Positions 1 through 7,225 of a stretch of DNA of 12,403 nucleotides are shown piece by piece. Source of the stretch: Pavlovales sp. CCMP2436. Taxonomy: Eukaryota; Haptophyta; Pavlovophyceae; Pavlovales. The position numbers were made by a program, and so were the translations under genes. The notes under the pieces were generated by a model, which searched no databases, was not told the origin of the DNA, and was given only the letters and a program-made list of their open reading frames with translations. Positions within the stretch are counted from its first letter, which is position 1; each line of letters opens with the position of its first letter. The stretch lies in assembly GCA_026770615.1 (NCBI GenBank), contig MU631538.1:172627-185029 (forward strand), read 5' to 3'.

Positions 1-168
1 CCCAGGTACGTCGAAGTCGAGGACGCTGTGCGTAATACGGCGATCGAGCTGCGGCGCGTCGTCGCCAAGACCGGCAAGCTCTACGACTCGCTGACCGATG
101 TCTCCACGCTCGTCAAGTCCTTCATCGTCCGCATGGCCAAGGAGGGCATCTACTTCATCGAGAAGCAT

Positions 169-204
169 GTGAGGAAGCTCTGTCTGCAACGTCATATCAA
201 CTAG
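169..204 (+). other. Putative 36-nt intron in the transposase
   Basis: The segment starts GTGAGG and ends ATCAACTAG, is 36 nt long and contains the only stop (TAG 202-204) in this part of the frame. Removing it joins ...FIEKH to NWDSLQQF without a frame change, which fits the expected DNA-binding-domain to linker transition. The AAC just before the terminal TAG resembles a branch-point-like motif very close to the acceptor. The alternative is a simple nonsense mutation. Confidence 0.45.
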
Positions 205-705
205 AACTGGGACTCGCTGCAGCAGTTCGCGCTCAAGATCAACCCCGAGCTGATCACGTTCCAGGAGAAGTACGACGTTATCCTCACGCCCAAGGATGTT
301 GGAAACTGGGACGAGACGGGCGTCGACCTGTGCGCCTTCGCCTTGGCATTACACATGTGCCTCAAGCATTTCGGGAATCAAGTCGTCGCCCCCTTCGAGC
401 AATCGCCGCATTGGACCCTCATCATCGGCTTCGTCGGCGTCGTTCAGATGGAGCTGCTTGCGATCATGAAGGGCACTGACAGCTTGGTGCCTAGCCCCTT
501 TCACGCGCAGCTCCTCAAGGGTGGCGACGGCGTGTACCTCGGCCAGACCGCGAAGGGCTGGGTCAATAACCCGCTCAAGCTGGCGTTTGCTAACCTGCAG
601 ATCGACAAGGGCATCATCGGCAAGCGGCCGATCGTTATCAACGTCGACGGCCACGACTCCAACTTGAACAACGACGCGCTGCACGAACGTATGGCGGCGA
701 ACAAG

Positions 706-840
706 GCTATATTATTATTATAAATAATAACAACTATTAATAATAACAGCTATTAATAATAACTAATCATAACTAATCATAATAAATACTAATAATAATA
801 GCTAATATGATTATAATAATAAATAATAATATAAAAACAG
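706..840 (+). other. Putative 135-nt GC-AG intron filled with a TAA-type microsatellite
   Basis: Coding-like GC-rich sequence stops abruptly after codon AAG (703-705) and resumes at GTG 841 in the same frame. The intervening DNA is almost entirely A/T with degenerate TAA/AAT repeats and several stops. Its ends, AAG|GCTATA and AAAAACAG|GTG, fit a phase-0 GC-AG intron. Excision joins MAANK to VLLVVPPSHTS, exactly the spacing expected between the second and third catalytic motifs. A microsatellite expansion inside a dead gene is the alternative. Confidence 0.5.
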
Positions 841-876
841 GTGCTCCTGGTCGTGCCGCCCTCGCACACCTCTGCG

Positions 877-891
877 GTAGTCAGCGGGTAG
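877..891 (+). other. 15-nt in-frame insertion GT...AG carrying a TAG stop
   Basis: The 15 bases GTAGTCAGCGGGTAG separate HTSA from STQQCDR in the transposase core. Deleting exactly these bases keeps the frame, removes the stop at 889-891 and brings the HTS and QQ.D motifs to ordinary spacing. The insert begins and ends with GTAG, so it could be a tiny intron, an insertion scar or a local duplication. Confidence 0.35.
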
Positions 892-1785
892 AGCACGCAG
901 CAGTGTGACCGCCCGGCGCACAACGGGGGCCCCATCGCTCTGTTCAAGCGCACCTTCCGCCGTTACTTTGGCAAGCAGTTCTTCGCCAACCTTCGCGACC
1001 CCAACTGGAACAACGCCGTGACCGTGGCCGAGATCCTCGCGCTCTTCGCCAAGGCGCACAAAGACTCCTTCGACTCGTCCAAGATCGAGCAGCTCAACAA
1101 GGACGTGGGGTATTGGAACGACCTGCGCATGGGTGGCATGCTACAGTTGGACATCTGCCACTTGAACGTGGCGCCAGTCGGTGCGGCAGCTGCCGCGCCC
1201 GCCGCGATCGCCCCATATGCTAGCGCGCCCATGCCGCCGATCGCCGGCGCGCCCGCTCTGCCGCTCGCCGTCTCGCACTTTGGCGGCCGGGCGGCGATGC
1301 AAGACTCGCAGGGCAGGCAGCTCGCGGCGCGCAAGCACAACGACGCGCAGATCGACCAGGTCTTTGCCGTCCGCGAGGTGATCACGGGGATGCAGCAGCC
1401 GGTCGTGCCGCGCCCGACCGAGCCGATCGTGCGCACCAAGGCAGTGCGCAAAAACAACCGGTACGGCTGCGTCGTCGGCTCGGACGAGTTCGTGGCTGCT
1501 AAGGAGACGGTCCGCAACTCGGAGACGGGCGCCGTCGCCAAGAGGCAGGCGACGCTCGACAACTTCTGGGTCAACAACCGCGAGAATGTGCTCGCTGCGG
1601 AAGCCGCGCTCGTCGAGAAGGCGGGCGACCTCTCCAGTCTTCTAGTCGGCCAGCTGAAGTCGATCGTCATTTCGCGCACCGGCCACTTGCCCCGGGCCAA
1701 GAACAACAGCGATGGCGCGCTGCTCGAGGAGACGAGGGGGGTGATCCTCAAGTAGCCCACCACCACGATGCCGCCTGCGCCTGTG

Positions 1786-1959
1786 ACGCCGCTCGCGTCT
1801 TCGCCGACATGTGCGGGCTCCACCGCGGCCGAGGTGGCGTTCAAGCCGTGCTCGCAGTGCGGCGTGGAGGGCATGCTCACGGCCGACCACGACGGAAAGT
1901 TCTGATGCTCGTGCGACGCCAACCTCGACTGCAAGCCTAGTGTCGTATGCTCTAGTTAG
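1786..1959 (+). pseudogene. Cysteine-rich C-terminal extension of the transposase frame, after stops
   Basis: Frame 1 continues past TAG 1753 through TGA 1903 to TAG 1957. It encodes CSQCGVEG, then about 12 residues, then CSCDANLDC, a spacing that resembles a small zinc-binding knuckle. The TGA sits between F and C. I infer that this is the original C-terminus now cut off by nonsense changes, but chance Cys clustering in GC-rich DNA cannot be excluded. Confidence 0.35.
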
Positions 1960-2430
1960 TCATGTTCTCGTGCTAGTCAAACGGACACGCCAGCTAGTTA
2001 TCTTGATAGGAGTTATCTGTTGTGGCTGCACAGTCTGCCCACAGGCACAGCTGCGCACAGCGAGCCTCATGGGCTGATTTTTTTGTCCAGGGCGTGAACC
2101 CGCTGTACGACGGGTAGGCAGCCCGCTCTTAGCCGCAGAGTGGGCTCGATGCTCCTCGTCCGTGCGGCTGCAACACAGGCGGCGAAGGCACAGCTGCGCC
2201 GCCGGCGCAGCCGCGCGCAGCCGGCGCGGACCTGTGGTGCACTGCAAAATTGCACCAGCTGTACAGCTGTGCGACCACGACGCACAGATCTGGCGCCGCA
2301 CCTCGGGTGTACAGTTGCGCGCGTGGTTCACGGGGGTCCCCAGGGGTCCCAGCATGCCCAACCTGGGGTCGCAGGCACGCTCTGGGACCCCCAGGATGCC
2401 TGCCCATGCCGTGCGCGAGTGTGGCCCCCC

Positions 2431-2639
2431 CAGTTCTTTTTGGACAAAGATATCGAAAGCTCGACGCGCCGCGACGCTCGCAGTGGGCGCTCGAGCTCGT
2501 GCCGCTGAGATCGATCTGCCTCACGAGGGCCACGGACGCGATGCCGTTGAGTTCATCGCGATCGCGTCTACGGTTCTGCCATGCTGATTCCGGCCCAGAC
2601 CTCGGAATCCGACAAAAAAATTGTCCAAAATGAACCGAA
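2431..2639. mobile_element. Candidate MITE with 17-bp terminal inverted repeats
   Basis: The left end CAGTTCTTTTTGGACAA (2431-2447) matches the reverse complement of 2621-2637 at 15 of 17 positions. GGCCCCCC lies immediately outside the left end (2423-2430) and again at 2640-2647, two bases beyond the right inverted repeat, as an 8-bp target duplication would. The CAG terminus and 8-bp duplication resemble hAT elements. The C-run flank is low complexity, so chance is possible. A related half-site (TTGTCC...TGAACC) lies at 2083-2099. Confidence 0.4.
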
Positions 2640-2786
2640 GGCCCCCCATAAGCGACGGTTGAAATTGTATCGTTGAGTTCCCGGACACGTCGATGTTCTT
2701 GCCACATTGTCACCGCCGCCGCAACCTTCCATGTACCGCGGTCGTCTTCGTCACAGCCGCCCACGTTACCCCCATATCAGTACCCT

Positions 2787-2850
2787 ACCCTAAAGATTGG
2801 CAAAAATGTTAGGGTTGCCCCCCCCCCCCCTATAAACGAAGTGGGGGGGG
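2787..2850. repeat. Two consecutive hairpins: CCCTAA/TTAGGG and C13/G8 with TATAAA in the loop
   Basis: ACCCTAA (2787-2793) pairs perfectly with TTAGGGT (2809-2815). Directly after, a run of 13 C (2818-2830) can pair with 8 G (2843-2850) around a loop containing TATAAA (2831-2836). The TATAAA could be a promoter element, but no gene starts close by. Confidence 0.45.
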
Positions 2851-2858
2851 TTACAAAA

Positions 2859-3095
2859 AGTCGCGCAGCATTCCCGGCCCGAACGTCCCACTGTGACAGC
2901 ACGTTTCAGTCGGCCGGGCTGTGTACATAGTTTTGTCCGTGGATGTGATACATCAGCACTCCTGTAGGAAGAGGCGCTCGGCCCCCGCAAGTCGCCCTAG
3001 TCGCCCAAGTCGCCCTCGTCGCCGCCCCCCAAGTCACCCCAAGTCGCCGCCCCCCAAGTCGCAGCATTCGGCCTGAATTTGCGACAGCACATTTC
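2859..3095 (+). repeat. Direct repeat pair flanking an AAGTCGCCC minisatellite
   Basis: A diverged repeat of about 40-49 bp, beginning AGTCGC..AGCATTC and ending GACAGCACRTTTC, occurs at 2859-2907 and 3057-3095. Just before the second copy, 2989-3063 holds imperfect copies of AAGTCGCCC mixed with C-runs. The minisatellite seems to grow into the start of the second copy, since both share AAGTCGC. Confidence 0.5.
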
Positions 3096-3429
3096 GGAAA
3101 AACAAGCAGCAATTTAAAAACAGCGTTTCGGATCTCTATGTAACTTTAAACAGCAAACAGAAAGCCCTCGATTTTAGAAAACAGCGCCAACGGCTTCCAC
3201 CTTCTCCTCTCTCAGGTGCGTCCCTCGCTGCCCGCCTCGCGCGCTCGAAGGCGAGCCGCGCCCGCCCTTGAGGCGTGCGCTCACCAACGCGCGCACCGCC
3301 ACTGCACGCGCCGCACGCGACTTAACCCCCCCGACGCGCGCGCGCTCGCCGGGTCGCGTCGCGCGCTCGAGCAAACCATCTCACCTTCCGGCTCCCCAAA
3401 CATTTCCCTGCCCGCAATCAACTCTCATC
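3096..3429 (+). promoter_or_regulatory. Probable H2A-derived promoter and 5' UTR of the chimeric histone gene
   Basis: An AT-rich stretch (3096-3180) gives way to a C-rich leader just before the ATG. The motif AACAGC recurs at about 3118, 3150 and 3180 with variants, spaced like upstream promoter elements. A CAG|GTGCGT at about 3213-3221 could serve as a UTR splice donor, although no matching acceptor was identified. The assignment rests on position and composition only. Confidence 0.3.
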
Positions 3430-3621
3430 ATGGCTGGCAAGAAGAAGAAGTCGACCTCGCGCTCGGCCAAGGCTGGCCTGCAGTTCTCGGTTGGCCGCGT
3501 CCACCGCCACCTCAAGCTCGGCCGCTACTCGGAGCGCATCGGCGCTGGCGCCCCCGTCTACATGGACGTTGTGTACGCGCTCAAGCGACAGGGCCGCACG
3601 CTCTACGGCTTCGGCGGCTAA
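3430..3621 (+). CDS. Chimeric histone: H2A N-terminus fused in frame to H4 C-terminus
   Basis: An intact 63-codon ORF starts at ATG 3430 (context CATCATGG) and ends at TAA. Residues 1-44 are an H2A tail plus first helix and loop: a basic Lys-rich tail, [14 protein letters not shown] and [10 protein letters not shown]. At residue 45 it switches to [19 protein letters not shown], the invariant last 19 residues of H4. Most of the H2A fold (rest of helix 2, helix 3, docking domain) and H4's first 80-odd residues are absent, so a normal histone fold cannot form. Both partners keep ATGG at the junction (H2A ...TAC-ATG-G, H4 ATG-GAC), which suggests microhomology joining of neighbouring genes. An upstream in-frame ATG at 3268 would add 54 low-complexity residues and looks like 5' UTR. 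It has no decay signs, but whether it is expressed is unknown. An assembly artefact is the main alternative. Confidence 0.85.
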   Translation: MAGKKKKSTSRSAKAGLQFSVGRVHRHLKLGRYSERIGAGAPVYMDVVYALKRQGRTLYGFGG

Positions 3622-4339
3622 GTGCTCACGCGCTCGGCTCGTTCGACCGTACCGCACCGGCAACGTCGACGTGCACGGGCTGCTGACCTCCCAGGGTTGC
3701 AGCTGCCTGTGGAACCGCGACGTGCTCACCTCTGCGAACAAGCAACAAGAGATCAATCCGGGGAGTTAACCGACTCGCCCACGTCAGAAGGGACATTGCA
3801 CATGTGTGCAATAAGAAGGTCGAATTTTGAGGAGCTTCTTAGCAAATTACATACAAAATATTCTTATTTTTTCTTAAATTACATTCAAACAATGCAAAAA
3901 ACGAGGCTCAGCTTCTTAACACTACGGCTTCTTATTGCCCGCGATCTCCTGTATGAAAAAAATCGGACACGGCAGGCCTAAACCTATTTTTTGAACCGCA
4001 GTTTCAGGTGTGGTCATACCCGTACTGTATGTACGCCTGCAGGACGGGAGACGTTAAAAGAGGATCTATGATGGCGTACGGCAATCACGGAACCACCAGA
4101 TCCGTTTTTTTTGGAATCCGAACATTTTTAGGGCCGCAGTCCGTCCGGGACGCTTTGGCAATATTAGCGGACCACCAGCTCTCGGATTGCAATCATTTTC
4201 GAGATGATTATTCCCGTACGCTCTTGAGCTGCATGTCGGGGGACATTAAATATTAGTCGGAGGACGTCATGCGCGCACAGCTGGGATCCGACATTTGAAA
4301 TCCGCTGCACGTCAAGGGGACATTAACGCGAGAACTCTT

Positions 4340-4447
4340 ATATATATAAAAGGGGCAGTCAGTTGCCAGCCCCCCAGCATTAATATAAAAAAGGGGCAGT
4401 CAGTTGCCAGCTTGTATCCCTATCAGTAATATAAAAGAGGGCAGTCA
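4340..4447 (+). repeat. Three copies of a TATATAAAA-GGGGCAGTC repeat (TATA-like)
   Basis: Copies at 4340-4370, 4381-4411 and 4427-4447 share TATAAAA(AA)GRGGCAGTCA, and the first two continue GTTGCCAGC. The spacing is about 41 and 46 bp. Each copy looks like a core TATA element plus a conserved downstream sequence, but no ORF follows closely. Confidence 0.6.
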
Positions 4448-4723
4448 CCATTCCGAAGGGAGCCGGGAGAACGTCGCAGGCGGCCGCTCCGAATCAGATT
4501 TCAATACCCAATTTTGCCAATAATGTCGGATTTCGAAATATCTATCGGTGGGGCTTGCAGACAGTCATCACTCCGGATGTTGACTCGTGTACTAATTAGT
4601 TAACTTAAACTACTGCCGACCTGCCGAGAAGTGAAAACTACTCGACTAATACTATCAGATGCAGCGCAGCTAGCAGAGCTGCAGGCCTAACATATCTTCT
4701 ACCAGTTCCCCCTTCGGCGTAGG

Positions 4724-4739
4724 GCGTAGGATCCTACGC
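4724..4739. repeat. Perfect 16-bp palindrome
   Basis: GCGTAGGATCCTACGC is its own reverse complement. A further GGCGTAG lies directly upstream, so the half-site is present three times. It could be a dimer binding site or a chance palindrome. Confidence 0.5.
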
Positions 4740-4824
4740 ACGTGGGAGCGCTCTGCGCTTAGATCAGCTTGACTATAACTTGGCAGTGACGGCACCGCTA
4801 GCCAAAATCCATTAACATTAATAT

Positions 4825-4834
4825 ACTAGTTAAC
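4825..4834 (+). repeat. Left target site duplication ACTAGTTAAC
   Basis: It is identical to 7558-7567 and directly adjoins the left terminal inverted repeat. Confidence 0.55.
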
Positions 4835-4904
4835 AAGGGTGCACCCCTCTAGCTGTATACGGCTTTTTTGGTCATCATTATAATCTTGATTCTTGATTCT
4901 TTTG

Positions 4905-4962
4905 GCAGTCGGCCGTAGGCCGACTGCGCTGCGGTGGGGCTATGAGGCGCGCGTAGCGCGCC
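4905..4962. repeat. Two adjacent perfect hairpins, both with GTA loops
   Basis: GCAGTCGGCC-GTA-GGCCGACTGC (4905-4927) is a 10-bp stem, and GGCGCGC-GTA-GCGCGCC (4946-4962) is a 7-bp stem. Together they form a GC island in AT-rich DNA near the left end of the transposon. AATCTTGATT stands on both sides of the island (4882-4891 and 4968-4977). Confidence 0.65.
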
Positions 4963-5199
4963 CCGCGAATCTTGATTACGGATTTTTGATGTTTGTATAT
5001 AGATTTAATCAACATTTGATGCTTTGTAGTCTGTACTAGTCAGCAGTATGCGAGCTTAATTTTATTTTATTATTCGTAGTTACGGCACAAGTAAGCCTGG
5101 TCGACAACTTCAGACATCCTGGATGCCTAAGAATGTGGCCTTGCGTACGCTCCTTAGGCGGGCGAGCACACGCCGCTCGGCGTCTTCCCACTCCTGAGT

Positions 5200-5238
5200 G
5201 TGTAAGTTTCTAGTTAAACGTCCGTCCCCGAGAGGATC
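5200..5238. repeat. 39-bp direct repeat, copy A
   Basis: It matches 6705-6743 at 38 of 39 positions in the same orientation. On the minus strand both copies contain GTTTAACTAG followed by AAACTTACAC, which in copy B is the proposed 3' end of an intron and the start of the next exon. The sequence beyond the repeat is unrelated on both sides. Confidence 0.8.
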
Positions 5239-5706
5239 TCACTGGATTTAAGTGTTGAAAAACACTCAGATCCAGGGATCCACCCCGAGCACACGGATAC
5301 CATCTCCACCGCTGATCAGTTCAGACACACGACGATCGACGACTGACGACTCTCGACTGGTGCGCTGACCGACCTCCACTGCTCTCCCACGCGTCGTCTG
5401 AAAATGCAGCACCCGCCCGTGGTGAACAAATCGTTGAGCACGTAGTCCCCGCCTGGCAGCGGGGCCCCACTTGGACAGCGGGGAGAATCGGGTCCGTCGT
5501 ACGCCCGGCGCGGTGCTGCATACCGCCCCTGCGGCGCCCCGAAGATCCCTCGATAGGCTAAATTCCCCACTCTACAGCTGGGTCCGCAGCCCGCTTGAGA
5601 CGAGGGACAGCGGGGGGCAGTGCCAAGTGCCCCCCTTCCGCGTTCTCGCAACGCAGCGTTACGCCTGCAGCGGCGCTACCGCGCCTCACGGCGCGGCCTG
5701 CTCTAG
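5239..5706. other. GC-rich stretch downstream of the transposon gene, no gene called
   Basis: The minus-strand frame from 5651 to 5316 (111 codons) overlaps this stretch and contains a slightly protein-like patch (GGDYVLNDLFTTGGC), but it lacks a clear start and family features. GGACAGCGGGG occurs twice (about 5473 and 5605). It could hold a decayed 3' exon of the gene upstream or its 3' UTR. Confidence 0.3.
5242..5275. repeat. Two-tier hairpin with a GAAA tetraloop
   Basis: CTGGAT, three unpaired bases, AGTGTT, loop GAAA, AACACT, three unpaired bases, ATCCAG: two 6-bp stems separated by a symmetric 3x3 internal loop. It lies directly beside copy A of the 39-bp repeat. It may be an RNA structure or a protein binding site; no known RNA family is recognised. 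Confidence 0.55.
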
Positions 5707-6704
5707 CTAGCGTTTCAATCCGCCTTTCGATCCGCCGACGAAGCATCGTGCAGCCATCGCTTCGGTTGCGTCCGAGAGCGACTCGTCGATATCCTCCTCC
5801 ATCGCCGAGTCCTCGTCCGAGCCGGACGGCAGCTCCGAGTCCGAGTCCGAATCGGATTCGGACGAGGTGCGTGTCTGCGCGGGCTTCGCTGGTGCCCTGG
5901 AGGAAGCATTGGCTCTCGGCTTCCCAGCGGCCGTGGGGGAGGAGCGCGGGGCGACGGTCGCCTCCTGCCGTGCTGGCAAGCCGGCGCGGCGCTTGGCGGT
6001 CCGAGCCGCCACGCGCATCCCCGCCCCCGGCCGCAATGTGCCGTCAGCGCAGTGCTTCTTCTCCCAGTTGTTGAGCCTCCTCCCCGAGATCCCCGCCGAC
6101 GGCGATGAACGCGCGCCTGCGCCCTTGCAGTCGGGGGCTGCCGCCTTTGCAAGCAGCGGGCGATCTCATGGTGCGTCGCGGTTGCGACCGGCCGGTCGCG
6201 CCGCGGCGCCCTGTGGAGCTCCCGCCTCTCCGAACGTGTAGGTGAGGGTAATGAGGTAGACGCCTCAGTAGTCACAGTATTGCGCCGTGAACACCTCTCC
6301 GTTGAGCGCCATCCTTCGCTTCTCCTCCACGAGCATCTCGAAGTGCTCGTGGACCACAGCGTGCTCCCGCGCGCGGAGGTCGACCAGACACGCACGCGCG
6401 TCAGTCGCCGTCGGCACGAAGGAGCTCGCCGTCCCAGCAAGCCCCGCCTGGGGGGCGCTCGCCTGCTGGTCACGTTCCATGCCCGCTGGTCTACCCCACC
6501 CCTTCACGGGGTTGGGCCTCGGGCTCAGTGGTTTGGGGCGAGTGTGCAGCGCGCCCTTGTGGCCATTCACCTTCAACTCCCTGACGAACAGCGACATGTC
6601 GAGCTGATGGGCAGGCGACGAGTTAAAGAAAACCCAGACGAGCATCGCAAAGTTCTTGTCGGCGAGCGGCGAGCGCACCAGGGTTTTCGAGAGCGCCATG
6701 TTGC

Positions 6705-6743
6705 GTGTAAGTTTCTAGTTAAACGTCCGTCTCCGAGAGGATC
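6705..6743. repeat. 39-bp direct repeat, copy B
   Basis: Partner of 5200-5238. It lies across the proposed intron-exon boundary of the minus-strand gene, immediately before the codons for the MALSKTLVRS block. Confidence 0.8.
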
Positions 6744-6828
6744 GCCCAGCGCGCTCCATATCCGACTCTGCGCACAGGGGAGAGGCAGGCAAAAAGAGTC
6801 AGCGTTGCGGCGCAGGTAGTCGCGATAC
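6715..6828 (-). other. Putative 114-nt intron in the transposon gene
   Basis: On the minus strand it runs from GTATCG (6828) to TTTAACTAG (6715), is phase 0 and removes both local stops. It joins NRKRRAT to KLTRNMALSK. A stronger-looking donor GTAAGC at 6845 would leave the downstream block out of frame and meet a stop. The AAC-TAG acceptor end resembles that of the 36-nt candidate at 169-204. The downstream exon could instead start its own transcript at ATG 6699. Confidence 0.4.
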
Positions 6829-6972
6829 GGTCGCTCTGCGCTTACGGTTGTATCGGTAAGCAATAATGTAGTCCATCAGCTCGAGGAATTGGTTGGGAAT
6901 GTTGCTGCCGGCCACACGCTCTGGCTGCGTGAAGAACGTGTGTGCGATGCTCGTCTCGCCGACGAGCGCGAG

Positions 6973-7225
6973 CCGATTCACGGCGCTGCCACCCGCTCCC
7001 TCGCCTGCGCCGCCGGCCGCGGGCTCGCGCTCGATGAGCGCGCTGCCACCCGCTCCCTCGCCTGCGCCGCCGGCCGCGCGCTCGGAGCTGCCGCCCGCTC
7101 CCTCGCCTGCGCCGCCGGCCGCGGGCTCGCGCTCGATGAGCGCGCTGCCACCCGCTCCCTCGCCTGCGCTACTGGCTGCGCGCTCGGAGCTGTTGCCCGC
7201 TTCCTCGCCTGCGCCGCCGGCCGTG
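6973..7225 (-). repeat. Internal coding minisatellite of the transposon gene
   Basis: Imperfect tandem copies in which GCTCCCTCGCCTGCG (+ strand) recurs five times at about 6994, 7051, 7096, 7153 and 7198. Spacing alternates between about 57 and 45 bp. It encodes the repeated AGGAGEGAGGS units with either ALIEREPA or SERA linkers. Confidence 0.7.

Larger units (their letters stand above)
1..1959 (+). pseudogene. DDE_1 (pogo/Jerky/CENP-B-like) transposase, 5'-truncated by the window, interrupted reading frame
   Basis: All pieces lie in frame 1 and begin before the window. Residues encoded at 1-168 resemble the second half of a CENP-B/Tc5-type DNA-binding HTH. The catalytic core follows: first Asp in NWDETG (about 307-324), second Asp in NVDGHDSN (about 637-660), and a third Asp expected in QQCDR (about 898-912) just after PPSHTS. 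This Asp-Asp-Asp arrangement with HTS/QQ.D is typical of DDE_1 endonucleases that cut and paste DNA in the nucleus. After the core comes an Ala/Pro-rich linker and a tail ending at TAG 1753. In-frame stops occur at 202, within 706-840, and at 889, 1753 and 1903. The first three sit in segments with GT or GC starts and AG ends (separate entries), so splicing may rescue part of the frame. Beyond 1753 the same frame encodes CSQC...CSC...C. The family is clear; whether it is active or a relic is open. The minus-strand frame over 963-1934 is a shadow. Confidence 0.75.
1960..3180. other. Non-coding, repeat-rich spacer
   Basis: No convincing gene was found on either strand. The several open frames (for example minus 2764-2129) are low-complexity Arg/Ala/Pro translations of GC-rich DNA without domain-like composition. 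The stretch holds a MITE-like inverted repeat, two hairpins, a short minisatellite and a direct-repeat pair, listed separately. GC-rich and AT-rich patches alternate. Confidence 0.6.
3622..4824. other. Intergenic DNA after the histone chimera
   Basis: The first ~150 bases are GC-rich and may be H4-derived 3' UTR, but no canonical histone 3' stem-loop is visible. The rest is AT-rich with stops in all frames. An 82-codon frame at 4008-4256 has no family-like features and is not called. The stretch contains the TATA-like triple repeat and the 16-bp palindrome listed separately. Confidence 0.55.

Noticed and set aside
963..1934. 323-codon minus-strand ORF
   Set aside because: It is antisense to the transposase frame in GC-rich DNA, and its Ser/Ala-rich translation has no family features.
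2129..2764. 211-codon minus-strand ORF
   Set aside because: It spans the MITE-like inverted repeat and C-runs, and its composition is low complexity with no recognisable motif.
4008..4256. 82-codon + strand ORF
   Set aside because: It has no recognisable domain and the surrounding DNA is repeat-rich spacer; the length is unremarkable by chance.
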